DNA from: Sporohalobacter salinus
GTDB lineage: Bacteria > Bacillota > Halanaerobiia > Halobacteroidales > Acetohalobiaceae
DNA length: 64,000 bases
Assembly: GCF_016908635.1 (NCBI RefSeq)
Contig: NZ_JAFBEG010000008.1
Coordinates: 1 to 64,000, forward strand
Direction: 5' to 3'
Shown here piece by piece: positions 35,808 through 43,440 of the stretch. The notes beneath the pieces were generated by a model. It was not told the origin of the DNA. It saw only the letters and a list, made by a program, of their open reading frames with translations, and searched no databases. The translations under genes and the position numbers were made by a program. Position 1 is the first letter of the stretch. Every line of letters starts with the position of its first letter.

Positions 35808-36314
35808 ATTAATAAGAAAATTTTAATTAATTTAAATCAGCGTTATCTTGAACTCTATCAAAATTCAGAGCTATTTGGTCATTATCCAGTAGCTGTTGGC
35901 AAAGATTCAACTTCCACTCCTACTGGTAACTTCGAAGTAATTCTTAAACGTAAAAATCCTGGTGGAGCCTTAGGTTCACGGTGGATTCAGTTTACTTGGC
36001 AATCCCATGGAATCCATGGTACCAATCAGCCTTGGCTCATTGGGCAAGCTGTTTCTCATGGCTGTGTTAGAATGTATAATTCTGATGTTGAAGAAGTATA
36101 TAGGCAAGTACAAGTAGGAACTCCTATTCATATCTATTCTAATATCAAATCTAATCCCAATCCAAATTATACTATCTATAAAGTACAACCAGAAGATACA
36201 TTATATAAAATAGCTCATAAATTCAATACTTCAGTTACAAAATTAATAGAAATAAATCAGTTAAAGAACCCAGATTTAATTTATCCTAATCAAAAATTAA
36301 AGATTCCCAAATAA
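35808..36314 (+). CDS. L,D-transpeptidase (YkuD) with C-terminal LysM domain
   Basis: Peptidoglycan cross-linking enzyme, probably acting in the spore envelope. The YkuD domain has GIHGTNQPWLIG and the catalytic SHGCVRM; a LysM repeat (YKVQPEDTLYKIAHKFN to YPNQKLKIPK) closes the protein. Start choice: the only ATG/GTG/TTG upstream is a GTG (35799) inside the AGGAGGTG ribosome site itself. The codon at the right 8-base spacing is ATT (35808), giving (M)NKKILINLNQRYLELYQN, which begins where family members begin. ATT starts are rare, so this needs checking; the GTG reading adds three residues. Confidence 0.9.
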   Translation: MNKKILINLNQRYLELYQNSELFGHYPVAVGKDSTSTPTGNFEVILKRKNPGGALGSRWIQFTWQSHGIHGTNQPWLIGQAVSHGCVRMYNSDVEEVYRQVQVGTPIHIYSNIKSNPNPNYTIYKVQPEDTLYKIAHKFNTSVTKLIEINQLKNPDLIYPNQKLKIPK

Positions 36315-36316
36315 TT

Positions 36317-36438
36317 TTATACACAATAACTTGTTAACACTATTGTGGATTATTCTGTGGATAATGTGGATAAGTTCGAAATTTCCTAACTTCTAAGGCT
36401 TATATATGTGTATAACTCCACTATATGCCTGTGGATAA
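36317..36438. promoter_or_regulatory. Cluster of six DnaA boxes
   Basis: Matches to TTATCCACA or its complement in 122 bases: TTATACACA (36317), TGTGGATTA (36344), TGTGGATAA (36356), TGTGGATAA (36365, directly abutting), TGTGTATAA (36407), TGTGGATAA (36430). Three are perfect, two have the tolerated C-to-A change, one has a single mismatch; five share one orientation. They fill the spacer upstream of rnj. Confidence 0.75.
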
Positions 36439-36478
36439 CCTGTTGAAAGTGTGAGTAACTAAAAGAGGTGAAGCTAAA

Positions 36479-38152
36479 ATGACAAACTCTACAGATAGAA
36501 TCGGTATTATCCAATTAGGCGGCAAAGGTGTCGTCGGTAGTAATATGATAGCAATTGAATATCAAGATGAAATTCTAGTTCTTGATGCTGGAATTATGTT
36601 TCCTACTGATGAAATGCCTGGTATCGACTATGTTATTCCGGATATGACATATTTACAGAAAAATAAAGAACAAATAAAGGCTTTATTACTCAGCCATGGT
36701 CATGAAGACCATATTGGAGCTGTTCCTTTTCTAATCTCAAAAATAAATGTCCCAATCTATGGTACCAAATTAACTATAGCTTTAGTCAAAGAAAAATTAA
36801 AAGAAAAAAAATTACTTAAGAATACAGAATTAAATAAAATTCAACCTAGAGAAAAAATTGAAATAAATAACTTTAAAATTGAATTTATTAATGTTAGTCA
36901 TAGTATACCTGATTCTGTTGCTATGTCGATAACAACTCCTGCAGGAAAGATTCTGTATACTGGCGATTTTAAGATTGATCAAAGTCCAATCAATAACGAC
37001 TTAACTGATTTCTATAAATTGGCTCAATTAGGAGAAGAAGGCCTACTAGCTCTATTATCTGATAGTACTAATGCAGAACAGGAAGGATACAGCGGATCTG
37101 AAAGTTCTGTTGGTAAAACTTTACATGATCAGTTTCGAACTGCACAGGGAAAAATAATTACTGCTACTTTCTCTAGTCATATTCATAGACTCCAACAAGT
37201 AGTTTCTGTAGCTAAAAAATATGATAAAAAGATAGCAATCAATGGGCGAAGCATGATTAAAACTGTTAAGATTGCTAGAAAATTAGGTCATCTGGATCTG
37301 CCTTCCGAAATGTTAATCGATATTAATAAAATCGATGAGTTTGATCCTACTAAAGTAGTAATTTTGATGACTGGTAGTCAAGGTGAACCAATGGCAGCCT
37401 TAACTAGAATAGCCCGCGGGGATCACCATCAAGTGGAAATCACTCCGCAGGATACTATCATTATTTCAGCTACTCCTATTCCCGGTAATGAAATAGCTGT
37501 TAGTAATACTATCAACCAACTACTAGAAACCGGAGCTGAAGTTGTCTATTATAACCATGCCCACGTTCACGTTTCTGGCCACGGTTTCCAAGAAGAATTA
37601 AAGTTAATGCTTAATCTAACTAAACCTCAATACTTTATTCCTGTCCATGGTGAGTATAGACATTTACATTTCCATGCTCAATTAGCTCAAAAAATAGGAA
37701 TTGCAAAAGAAAATATTTTCGTTACTCCTAATGGAGTTAAACTTGAATTAACAGAAAATAATGCTAAAATAACAGATAAAGTTCCAGCTGGAAAAATATT
37801 AATTGACGGCTCTCAAGCTGGTAATCTAAATAATGATGTCCTAGAAGACCGCCAATCTTTAGGTGAAGATGGAATTGTAACTGTTATGGTTACTATTGAT
37901 GAAGAAACTGGAAAAATAATTGGCGGGCCTGATCTCACCTGTCGCGGAGTTACTTATCAGCAAAACTCCCGAATAAGAAATATATTAAAAGACATAAAAT
38001 CTCAAATAACTAAAATCTTAAATAGAACTAATATAGAAAATATTAATCAACAGTCTAAATTAAAATCTAGAATCAAAGCTGGAGTCAACTCTCTGTTAAG
38101 AAAACAACTAAATAGCAATCCGCTAATTCTTCCTTTAATTATGAAAATTTAA
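36479..38152 (+). CDS. rnj: Ribonuclease J
   Basis: Metallo-beta-lactamase-fold RNase with 5' exonuclease and endonuclease activity in RNA decay. 557 residues with HGHEDHIGA (73-81) as the zinc site, TGDFKID, DSTNAE, MTGSQGEPMAALTRIA and the beta-CASP motifs HVHVSGH and PVHGEYRH. AGAGGTGAAG precedes the ATG. DnaA boxes occupy its upstream region. A hairpin at 38151-38179 separates it from the convergent sipL-like gene. Confidence 0.96.
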   Translation: MTNSTDRIGIIQLGGKGVVGSNMIAIEYQDEILVLDAGIMFPTDEMPGIDYVIPDMTYLQKNKEQIKALLLSHGHEDHIGAVPFLISKINVPIYGTKLTIALVKEKLKEKKLLKNTELNKIQPREKIEINNFKIEFINVSHSIPDSVAMSITTPAGKILYTGDFKIDQSPINNDLTDFYKLAQLGEEGLLALLSDSTNAEQEGYSGSESSVGKTLHDQFRTAQGKIITATFSSHIHRLQQVVSVAKKYDKKIAINGRSMIKTVKIARKLGHLDLPSEMLIDINKIDEFDPTKVVILMTGSQGEPMAALTRIARGDHHQVEITPQDTIIISATPIPGNEIAVSNTINQLLETGAEVVYYNHAHVHVSGHGFQEELKLMLNLTKPQYFIPVHGEYRHLHFHAQLAQKIGIAKENIFVTPNGVKLELTENNAKITDKVPAGKILIDGSQAGNLNNDVLEDRQSLGEDGIVTVMVTIDEETGKIIGGPDLTCRGVTYQQNSRIRNILKDIKSQITKILNRTNIENINQQSKLKSRIKAGVNSLLRKQLNSNPLILPLIMKI

Positions 38153-38179
38153 TCCCAGTAAATAGAATTTACTGGGATT
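38151..38179. terminator. Shared hairpin between rnj and the SPOCS gene
   Basis: 13-bp stem AATCCCAGTAAAT/ATTTACTGGGATT between convergent genes. Neither side has a long T run, so termination may be weak. Confidence 0.55.
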
Positions 38180-38202
38180 ATCTTCAAACCTCAATTTTTA
38201 GA

Positions 38203-39807
38203 TTATCCTTTAGGATCAATTATTTTTTTAGGAATACATAACTTCTGTCCAACATCAATACGGTCAGGATCTTGAATATCGTTAGCCTCTACAATAGCAT
38301 CAACTGTTGTACCATATCTCCGAGCAATCTTATAAAGAGTATCTCCTGGCTGAACAACATAAACTATATATGACGGGCGATCTTCACAAGGCTTATCAAC
38401 AATTGGAGAAACTGCAACACAGTCAGTTACAATCTCTAATTGTCTAAACTGAACTACTTTTGCAAACTTCTGTAATGTAGTTACCAATTCAATTGTTCTT
38501 TGGTTTAACAGACTATATCTAACATTAATTACCGATACATTTGTGTAAGCCGCCATTCCTTCTTCAGCCCCATTTATATTTACAAAATTACTAAAATTAA
38601 AGAAATTCTCTACAAAATGAACCGGTTGTTGTGGTTCATCCTCTGGTACATCTGCTACATAAATTACTGCTCCTTCAATCTCTCCATCAACTAACACTCC
38701 CCCTTCTTGTACTGTAGCTGTTGGATTTAAAACTGTCGCGTTAGTTCCAGCCAAAATCCTTTCTACATCTGGCTTGCCGGCTGGTACATTAACATTCCCC
38801 GTAATAGTTTCAGTAATGGTATTTTCTCCAATTACCTCTTCCACTCTCAATAGATCTTTTTCAACTTCTATCTTATCACTATCAATATCTACAACTGCTT
38901 CTATCTGAATTGGTTCTGTTACCTTAGTAAAGATTTCTGTCACTACCTCAACTCCAACCATACCATCATCTACAAAGTTAGCTGTTACTTGCTTTACTGT
39001 TACATCAGTAAAAGAAGATAAATCATCAGTTTCTGATACTCCAGGCACATCTACAGCATAAGAAAAGTTAAAAGTTCCTTCAAAAAAGTGAACCGGTTGA
39101 TCTCCTTCGTCAGTTGCTGCTACATAAACAATCCCACCTTCAATAGTCCCTTCTATTATAACTGCCCCATCAACAACTTCAGTTTCAGACTCACCAATGA
39201 GATCTCCCTGAACTCTAAGAATTCTTTCAATTGGAGGCTTCTCCGCTGGAACATCTATCTCTCCAGCTACAACTTCTGTAATTACATTTTCATCAATTAC
39301 ATCATTTAATCTTAATAATTCCTTATCTACAAGATTATGATCTAAGCCCATAATATCAGTAACAATTGTCATCTGTCTAAACTCTACTACTTTAGCAAAT
39401 TTACGTAATGTAGCTGTCACCTCAATAGTTCTTTCATCAATAAAGTCACTACTAGTTCTAATAATTTGAACATCAGTTATAACATGCATTCCTGACTCTG
39501 CATTCGGTAACTCAACAAAATTGCTAACACTAACTGGTCCTTCAAAGAAGTGCACCGGCTGCTGTGGATCATCTTCGGGAACATCTGCTACATAAAGTAT
39601 CCCTACGTCTAAATCAATGTCTAAATTAACACCGCCTTCCTCAACTGTAGCTGTCTCTGTACCAATTTCTGTTGTAACTTCTAATACTCGTTCGATATCA
39701 GGCTTTTCGTCTGGGACTGTCAAATCTCCACTGACAGATTCTCTAACTGTATCTTCATCAACTACATATTCTACTCTAACAGTTCTATCTCTACACTGTA
39801 CTGCCAT
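38203..39807 (-). CDS. SipL-like spore morphogenesis protein (three SPOCS/DUF3794 repeats plus LysM)
   Basis: 534 residues. Three homologous SPOCS (DUF3794) units of about 155 residues are visible, each opening with VPxxKPxIERIL and containing IYVADVPEDxPQQPVHFxE or a variant, followed by a LysM domain (about 484-530, YVVQPGDTLYKIARRYG to IDVGQKLCIPK). C. difficile SipL has this architecture and tethers the SpoIVA coat basement layer, so a role in spore-surface assembly is likely. Very acidic composition. A sigma-K-like site lies upstream at 39854-39880. A decayed SPOCS fragment occurs at 44.9 kb. Confidence 0.88.
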   Translation of the reverse strand: MAVQCRDRTVRVEYVVDEDTVRESVSGDLTVPDEKPDIERVLEVTTEIGTETATVEEGGVNLDIDLDVGILYVADVPEDDPQQPVHFFEGPVSVSNFVELPNAESGMHVITDVQIIRTSSDFIDERTIEVTATLRKFAKVVEFRQMTIVTDIMGLDHNLVDKELLRLNDVIDENVITEVVAGEIDVPAEKPPIERILRVQGDLIGESETEVVDGAVIIEGTIEGGIVYVAATDEGDQPVHFFEGTFNFSYAVDVPGVSETDDLSSFTDVTVKQVTANFVDDGMVGVEVVTEIFTKVTEPIQIEAVVDIDSDKIEVEKDLLRVEEVIGENTITETITGNVNVPAGKPDVERILAGTNATVLNPTATVQEGGVLVDGEIEGAVIYVADVPEDEPQQPVHFVENFFNFSNFVNINGAEEGMAAYTNVSVINVRYSLLNQRTIELVTTLQKFAKVVQFRQLEIVTDCVAVSPIVDKPCEDRPSYIVYVVQPGDTLYKIARRYGTTVDAIVEANDIQDPDRIDVGQKLCIPKKIIDPKG

Positions 39808-39853
39808 ACTTTCACTCCTCCTTTTTAAAAATAAACGCTTAAATCTTTCATTA

Positions 39854-39880
39854 TACTATATGCACCAGAAATGGAAATGT
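39854..39880 (-). promoter_or_regulatory. Sigma-K-like promoter of the SPOCS/LysM gene
   Basis: Minus strand AC (39879-39880), 16 bases, CATATAGTA (39854-39862), matching AC-N16/17-CATANNNTA. A sigma-E reading cannot be excluded. Confidence 0.45.
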
Positions 39881-39988
39881 GTACAAATCACCCATGTAAT
39901 TATTACCAACTACTAATTAATCTTCACAGTCTAGCTCCTTAAAGCATAAATATATAAATATAGTCTTGGAATCTTAGGAGGGAAGAAT

Positions 39989-40402
39989 ATGTCTTTTGGT
40001 TATCCTGATGAGATCTTTCCTTATCCAGCAGTAGAATATATTCCTATCAATTTATATGATACGAAACTAATCCAAAATCAACAAATACCAAATAAAAATT
40101 CGACAGTGAAAATCCATATTTTTTCTAGCTTAAAAGAAGCAAAAAAGATAAGTGCCACTTATCAATTCCCTATCTTGACTGACAATCTAACTGAAAATGA
40201 ACTTTTAGTTATAATTCTTGGAGGAAAAGTTGATGAAATCAAATATCGAAACTATAAAGTAATTATGATCGGTTCTAAGAATAATAATCTAAATCATATC
40301 TTCAAAATTAAAACTGACTATTTTTATAAAGAAAAATTATTCTTTATTCTCTACACTCCAGAAGCAGTAAAATTAGATACTACAAATTTTATTCTAAATT
40401 AA
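39989..40402 (+). CDS. Unrecognised 137-residue protein
   Basis: I do not recognise a family. The ATG has an excellent AGGAGGGAAGAAT ribosome site and the frame is clean, so the gene is probably real. The protein starts MSFGYPDEIFPYPAVEYIPI, is rich in Ile, Asn and Lys, has no signal peptide or membrane span and no Cys. A poor sigma-K-like site (AC at 39926, 17 bases, CATAAATAT at 39945-39953) precedes it. It lies divergent from the SPOCS/LysM gene. Confidence 0.7.
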   Translation: MSFGYPDEIFPYPAVEYIPINLYDTKLIQNQQIPNKNSTVKIHIFSSLKEAKKISATYQFPILTDNLTENELLVIILGGKVDEIKYRNYKVIMIGSKNNNLNHIFKIKTDYFYKEKLFFILYTPEAVKLDTTNFILN

Positions 40403-40463
40403 CCTTCTATCTATTTAATAATATTAATTTAATTAGTAATAAATTACTCCTTAATATTTTTAT

Positions 40464-41267
40464 TTATAAATCTAAATAAGAAAAATTATAAGGAGGCCAA
40501 GGACCTGAATAATAAAAATAAAAACCTAAATCAGAATAACTAACCTCCAATTCTTTTAATTTTAATAATAAATCAGAAGATTTATTCCGGTGAACTAAAT
40601 GGACAGAATTAAACAGCATAGGTTTTGAAAAAACATCAACTGCTAAATCATCAGTCTTATTAAATTGAGATTGAGCTGCTATCGTTGATAACTCTTCATA
40701 AATCTTATCTGTAATTGAAAAAGCTTTATTCCCCATTGTATTGTCTAACTCTTGTTCTAACCTCTGTTCTAAAAAATTCTTAGTTTCTCCCTGACTCTTT
40801 TTTAATCTGTTTTTTATCTCTCTTACCCCATTACTAAGTTGGGGCATGGAATCCCTAAACTGCATAAAATCACAATATAACTTCAATCCCCATTCTTCAT
40901 GATCTTTTATTGATTCAAAGGTTTCCCTAATCTCAGGTAATACTTGACGAATATTTTCTTTTAATCTAATTTCTTTTTTAAAGATAATACCAAAAGTAAG
41001 GGGGATTACTGATGTCTGATTCATTGCTTTTTCTATAACTTTCTCATGGCGCTTAGCCTTTCTTTGTAGCCAAGATAAGTCTTGGACTTTTTTAGCTAAT
41101 TCTCGCTGTCCAAATTCAGACATTAAAATCTCACTCACTAAAACCCCTACTTGTCCACAGGGAATAACATATGGTCGATGCTCATTATCTATCCCTAATA
41201 TATCAATATCTAACTCTTCTGTTGTGTTTAAAACACAATACAGATAAATCCCTTTTTCCACTCCCAA
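40464..41267 (-). CDS. Gas vesicle protein GvpF/GvpL family
   Basis: 267 residues with the GvpF/L features: N-terminal GIYLYCVLN, then LSWLQRKAKRHEKVIEKAM and TSVIPLTFGIIF, and the C-terminal signature YFYYSGPWPPYNF. In known systems GvpF/L are minor structural or assembly proteins of gas vesicles. No gvpA, gvpN or other gvp gene is in this window, so it is an orphan here. Neighbours are spore-surface-like genes. Halanaerobial relatives are known whose endospores carry attached gas vesicles. Confidence 0.88.
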   Translation of the reverse strand: MGVEKGIYLYCVLNTTEELDIDILGIDNEHRPYVIPCGQVGVLVSEILMSEFGQRELAKKVQDLSWLQRKAKRHEKVIEKAMNQTSVIPLTFGIIFKKEIRLKENIRQVLPEIRETFESIKDHEEWGLKLYCDFMQFRDSMPQLSNGVREIKNRLKKSQGETKNFLEQRLEQELDNTMGNKAFSITDKIYEELSTIAAQSQFNKTDDLAVDVFSKPMLFNSVHLVHRNKSSDLLLKLKELEVSYSDLGFYFYYSGPWPPYNFSYLDL

Positions 41268-41448
41268 CTTCCTCCTTAATTTCTGATATTAAGCAGCCTT
41301 ACTGTATAATATTCAGTCCAATAAATGTCTATTACTATTGACTATATTAGTCTTCTACTAATACTATAGCTATCTTTTCTTTAAAGGTACATTAATAACT
41401 CTTCTCTTTAGTATTATATGCTATATGATTGCAAAGTGTGCAAAAAAA

Positions 41449-41485
41449 TTAACCGAGATAAAATATAATTACTTACCCCGGTTAA
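41449..41485 (-). terminator. Terminator of the small membrane protein gene
   Basis: TTAACCG/CGGTTAA stem extended by G-U pairs, followed by TTTTTTTGC on the minus strand. Confidence 0.75.
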
Positions 41486-41502
41486 AATTAATCTGTTAAA
41501 AT

Positions 41503-41718
41503 CTAGTCAGCAAAAACTTCAATATACTTCTGTTCCCAATGACTTAAATCCTGATTATCTACAGCCTCTTGTCCAAAAGACCTATTATAATTAATAATAA
41601 AGTTTCTCGAATCCTGCTTGAATAGATTAAGGTATTCAATAAATAAGCAAGTATACCTTGCAGCTAAAAGAATATTTACGGCTAATGCTACAGCAATAAC
41701 TACCAATACTTCAATCAT
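41503..41718 (-). CDS. Small single-span membrane protein, unknown
   Basis: About 71 residues. A hydrophobic N-terminal span (MIEVLVVIAVALAVNILLAA) is followed by a polar tail ending HWEQKYIEVFAD. No family recognised. The ATG at 41718 is chosen because GAGG lies 7 bases upstream; an earlier frame start falls within the ribosome site. A near sigma-K-like site (AC-N16-CATATAATG, 41755-41781, one mismatch) precedes it and a clear terminator follows, so it is a monocistronic unit. Confidence 0.65.
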   Translation of the reverse strand: MIEVLVVIAVALAVNILLAARYTCLFIEYLNLFKQDSRNFIINYNRSFGQEAVDNQDLSHWEQKYIEVFAD

Positions 41719-41736
41719 GCAACCTCCTCCTCTCAA

Positions 41737-42109
41737 GCTCTATCTCTTTGTATACATTATATGTTCATCATTGTAAAAAGTGAGTAAAGTTAACTAATGA
41801 AATAATATTAATTTACATAAAACCAAATTAAAATTAATACTTAGCTAAGAAGGAAAAGTTTGGCTTTTGTTGAATATATATTTATAGTATGTGAAATAAT
41901 TGCACAATTTAGAAAGTTCCATAATTTTAAGACTAGGAGGGATAAAAACTCAAATCTCTATCTTAATGTAATTAATATTAATAAGTATTTGAAGCATTGG
42001 TTGCAATTTAAAGTAATATTTAAAAAAGTAAATAAGTTAACATGATAAGTATTCATGAATTTAAGACTAATCTACTAAAATTATCAAATACTAAAATGGG
42101 GTGTTAATA
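41737..42109. other. Spacer with no convincing gene
   Basis: AT-rich. It holds the weak sigma-K-like site of the small membrane protein gene (41755-41781) and the ribosome site of the solute-binding protein. A short open frame on the plus strand (41860-42045) has no proper ribosome site and is not accepted. Confidence 0.5.
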
Positions 42110-42877
42110 ATGTTAAAAAAGTTCGGAAAATTATCTTGCTTAGCTTTAATATTGGCCCTTTTATTCAGCTTTGGCACCTATGCTAAATCACTAACTATAA
42201 TAACTGAAAATTATCCTCCTTTAAATTATAAGGAACAAGGTAAAATAACTGGACCATCAGTAGAAATAGTCAGAGAAATTCAGAAACGAGTAGGATCAAA
42301 TAGTAAAATTAAATTATATCCTTGGACACGAGGTTATAATATGGCTTTGAATAAAGCTAACGTAGCTTTATTTTCCACCACCAGAACTAAAAAAAGAGAG
42401 AATAAATTTAAATGGGTAGGACCAATTGCTGAAATGAAATCAGTATTTTTCGCTAAAAAAGGTTCTAATATTGAAATTAATAGCTTACAAGATGCCAAAC
42501 AAGTTAATACTATTGGTACACTCATGGGAGACGCTACTGAACAAACTTTAGAAAAAAAAGGATTCACAAATTATTCTGGTGTATCCAAAAACTCTTTAAA
42601 TCTTAAAAAGTTATTAGCCGGTCGAATTGACCTATGGTACACAAGAGCTATTAATGCTAAAGAATTTTGTAAAAAAGCTGGTGTAGATTTTGATAAGCTT
42701 GAACCAGTTTATACTGTAAAAAGTCCTGAACTTTATATTGCTTTTAATAAAAATACTCCTGACACCATTATTAATAAATGGGAAAAAGCTTATGAGGAAT
42801 TAAGAAAAGAAGGCTTTATAAAGAAAGTACTGAAAAAATATAATTATAGCATATTATATCCTACAGAAGATAAGTAA
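42110..42877 (+). CDS. Extracellular solute-binding protein, family 3 (orphan)
   Basis: 255 residues: a signal peptide (LKKFGKLSCLALILALLFSFGTYA), then a family-3 periplasmic-binding fold with LTIITENYPPLNY, ITGPSVEIVREI and the SLQDAK...IGTLMGDATEQTL hinge region. Families of this type bind polar amino acids. There is no permease or ATPase gene beside it. The ATG at 42110 has GGGGTG upstream; a GTG at 42101 is too close. It lacks a lipobox Cys, so it would be secreted or wall-retained. Confidence 0.8.
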   Translation: MLKKFGKLSCLALILALLFSFGTYAKSLTIITENYPPLNYKEQGKITGPSVEIVREIQKRVGSNSKIKLYPWTRGYNMALNKANVALFSTTRTKKRENKFKWVGPIAEMKSVFFAKKGSNIEINSLQDAKQVNTIGTLMGDATEQTLEKKGFTNYSGVSKNSLNLKKLLAGRIDLWYTRAINAKEFCKKAGVDFDKLEPVYTVKSPELYIAFNKNTPDTIINKWEKAYEELRKEGFIKKVLKKYNYSILYPTEDK

Positions 42878-42926
42878 GTCTAATTATAAAGCTAAGCTAT
42901 ATTATCTAATAAAATCTTTCAAGATA

Positions 42927-42964
42927 TAATAACTGTTATCCATAAAGCTGGGTAACAGTTATTA
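42927..42964 (+). terminator. Hairpin after the solute-binding protein gene
   Basis: Stem TAATAACTGTTA-CC/GG-TAACAGTTATTA, with no long T run. Probably the 3' end of the transcript. Confidence 0.5.
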
Positions 42965-43023
42965 TTATGAATTTTGGGAAATATGTCTATTTTTCGATCA
43001 TTATAATAAAAATAATTTTATTA

Positions 43024-43052
43024 TTGCAAAAGAAACAATTATATGATATAGT
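43024..43052 (+). promoter_or_regulatory. Sigma-A promoter of the glycine riboswitch transcript
   Basis: TTGCAA (43024-43029), 17 bases, TATAGT (43047-43052), about 35 bases upstream of riboswitch helix P1. Confidence 0.7.
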
Positions 43053-43089
43053 TTTAATGGAATTTAAAAATTAAATTATACTGGTTGAA

Positions 43090-43167
43090 TCTTAAGAGAG
43101 AGAACTGTTAATTCAGTCGCCGAAGGTGCAAGGAAAGTTAAACTCTCAGGCAAAAGGATCTTAAGAG
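43090..43167 (+). ncRNA. Glycine riboswitch, single aptamer
   Basis: Shows the conserved cores CGCCGAAGGTGCAA and ACTCTCAGGCAAAAGGA with the P3-type GAGAG/CTCTC helix and a P1 formed by TCTTAAGA at 43090-43097 and 43160-43167. Only one aptamer is visible, followed by GAGGACAGGCTCTG, which may form the short ghost-aptamer stem of singleton glycine riboswitches. It precedes an alanine/glycine:sodium symporter, a usual target. Confidence 0.92.
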
Positions 43168-43175
43168 GACAGGCT

Positions 43176-43258
43176 CTGAACTAATTTTTAGGACAGAAGA
43201 TAAGTTCTGACTAATTTTTAGAACAGAGGTAGCTAATTTATTTCTGGCTGCTTCTGTT
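43176..43258 (+). promoter_or_regulatory. Glycine riboswitch expression platform with terminator and direct repeats
   Basis: Two near-identical segments, 43176-43197 and 43206-43227, both read TCTGA-CTAATTTTTAG-ACAGA with one indel and one substitution. The second runs into the terminator stem AACAGAGGTAGC/GCTGCTTCTGTT (43222-43258), which is followed by TTTTTTATTTTT. The first copy could compete for pairing as an antiterminator. Confidence 0.7.
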
Positions 43259-43440
43259 TTTTTATTTTTGTGATTGTGAACTTTACCACAAAACAATCAT
43301 TTAAAACTAAACTTACTTATATAAGGGAGGTGAAATTTAATAAAATATTGAATCAATTGATTTAATATTTATTATCTTTATTTTTATTTATCAATTCTAT
43401 ATTAACTCAATTTTCAAAAATATAATGAAGGTGTATAAAA
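43259..43440 (+). other. Leader between the riboswitch and the symporter
   Basis: AT-rich untranslated leader. It holds a strong ribosome-site-like AGGGAGGTG (about 43325) not followed by an open frame, and the weaker AAGGTG used by the symporter gene. Nothing else recognised. Confidence 0.45.

Noticed and set aside
41860-42045. 61-codon plus-strand frame with TTG start
   Set aside because: No ribosome site at the start, low-complexity composition and no recognisable features; the AGGAGGG inside it is not followed by a start codon.
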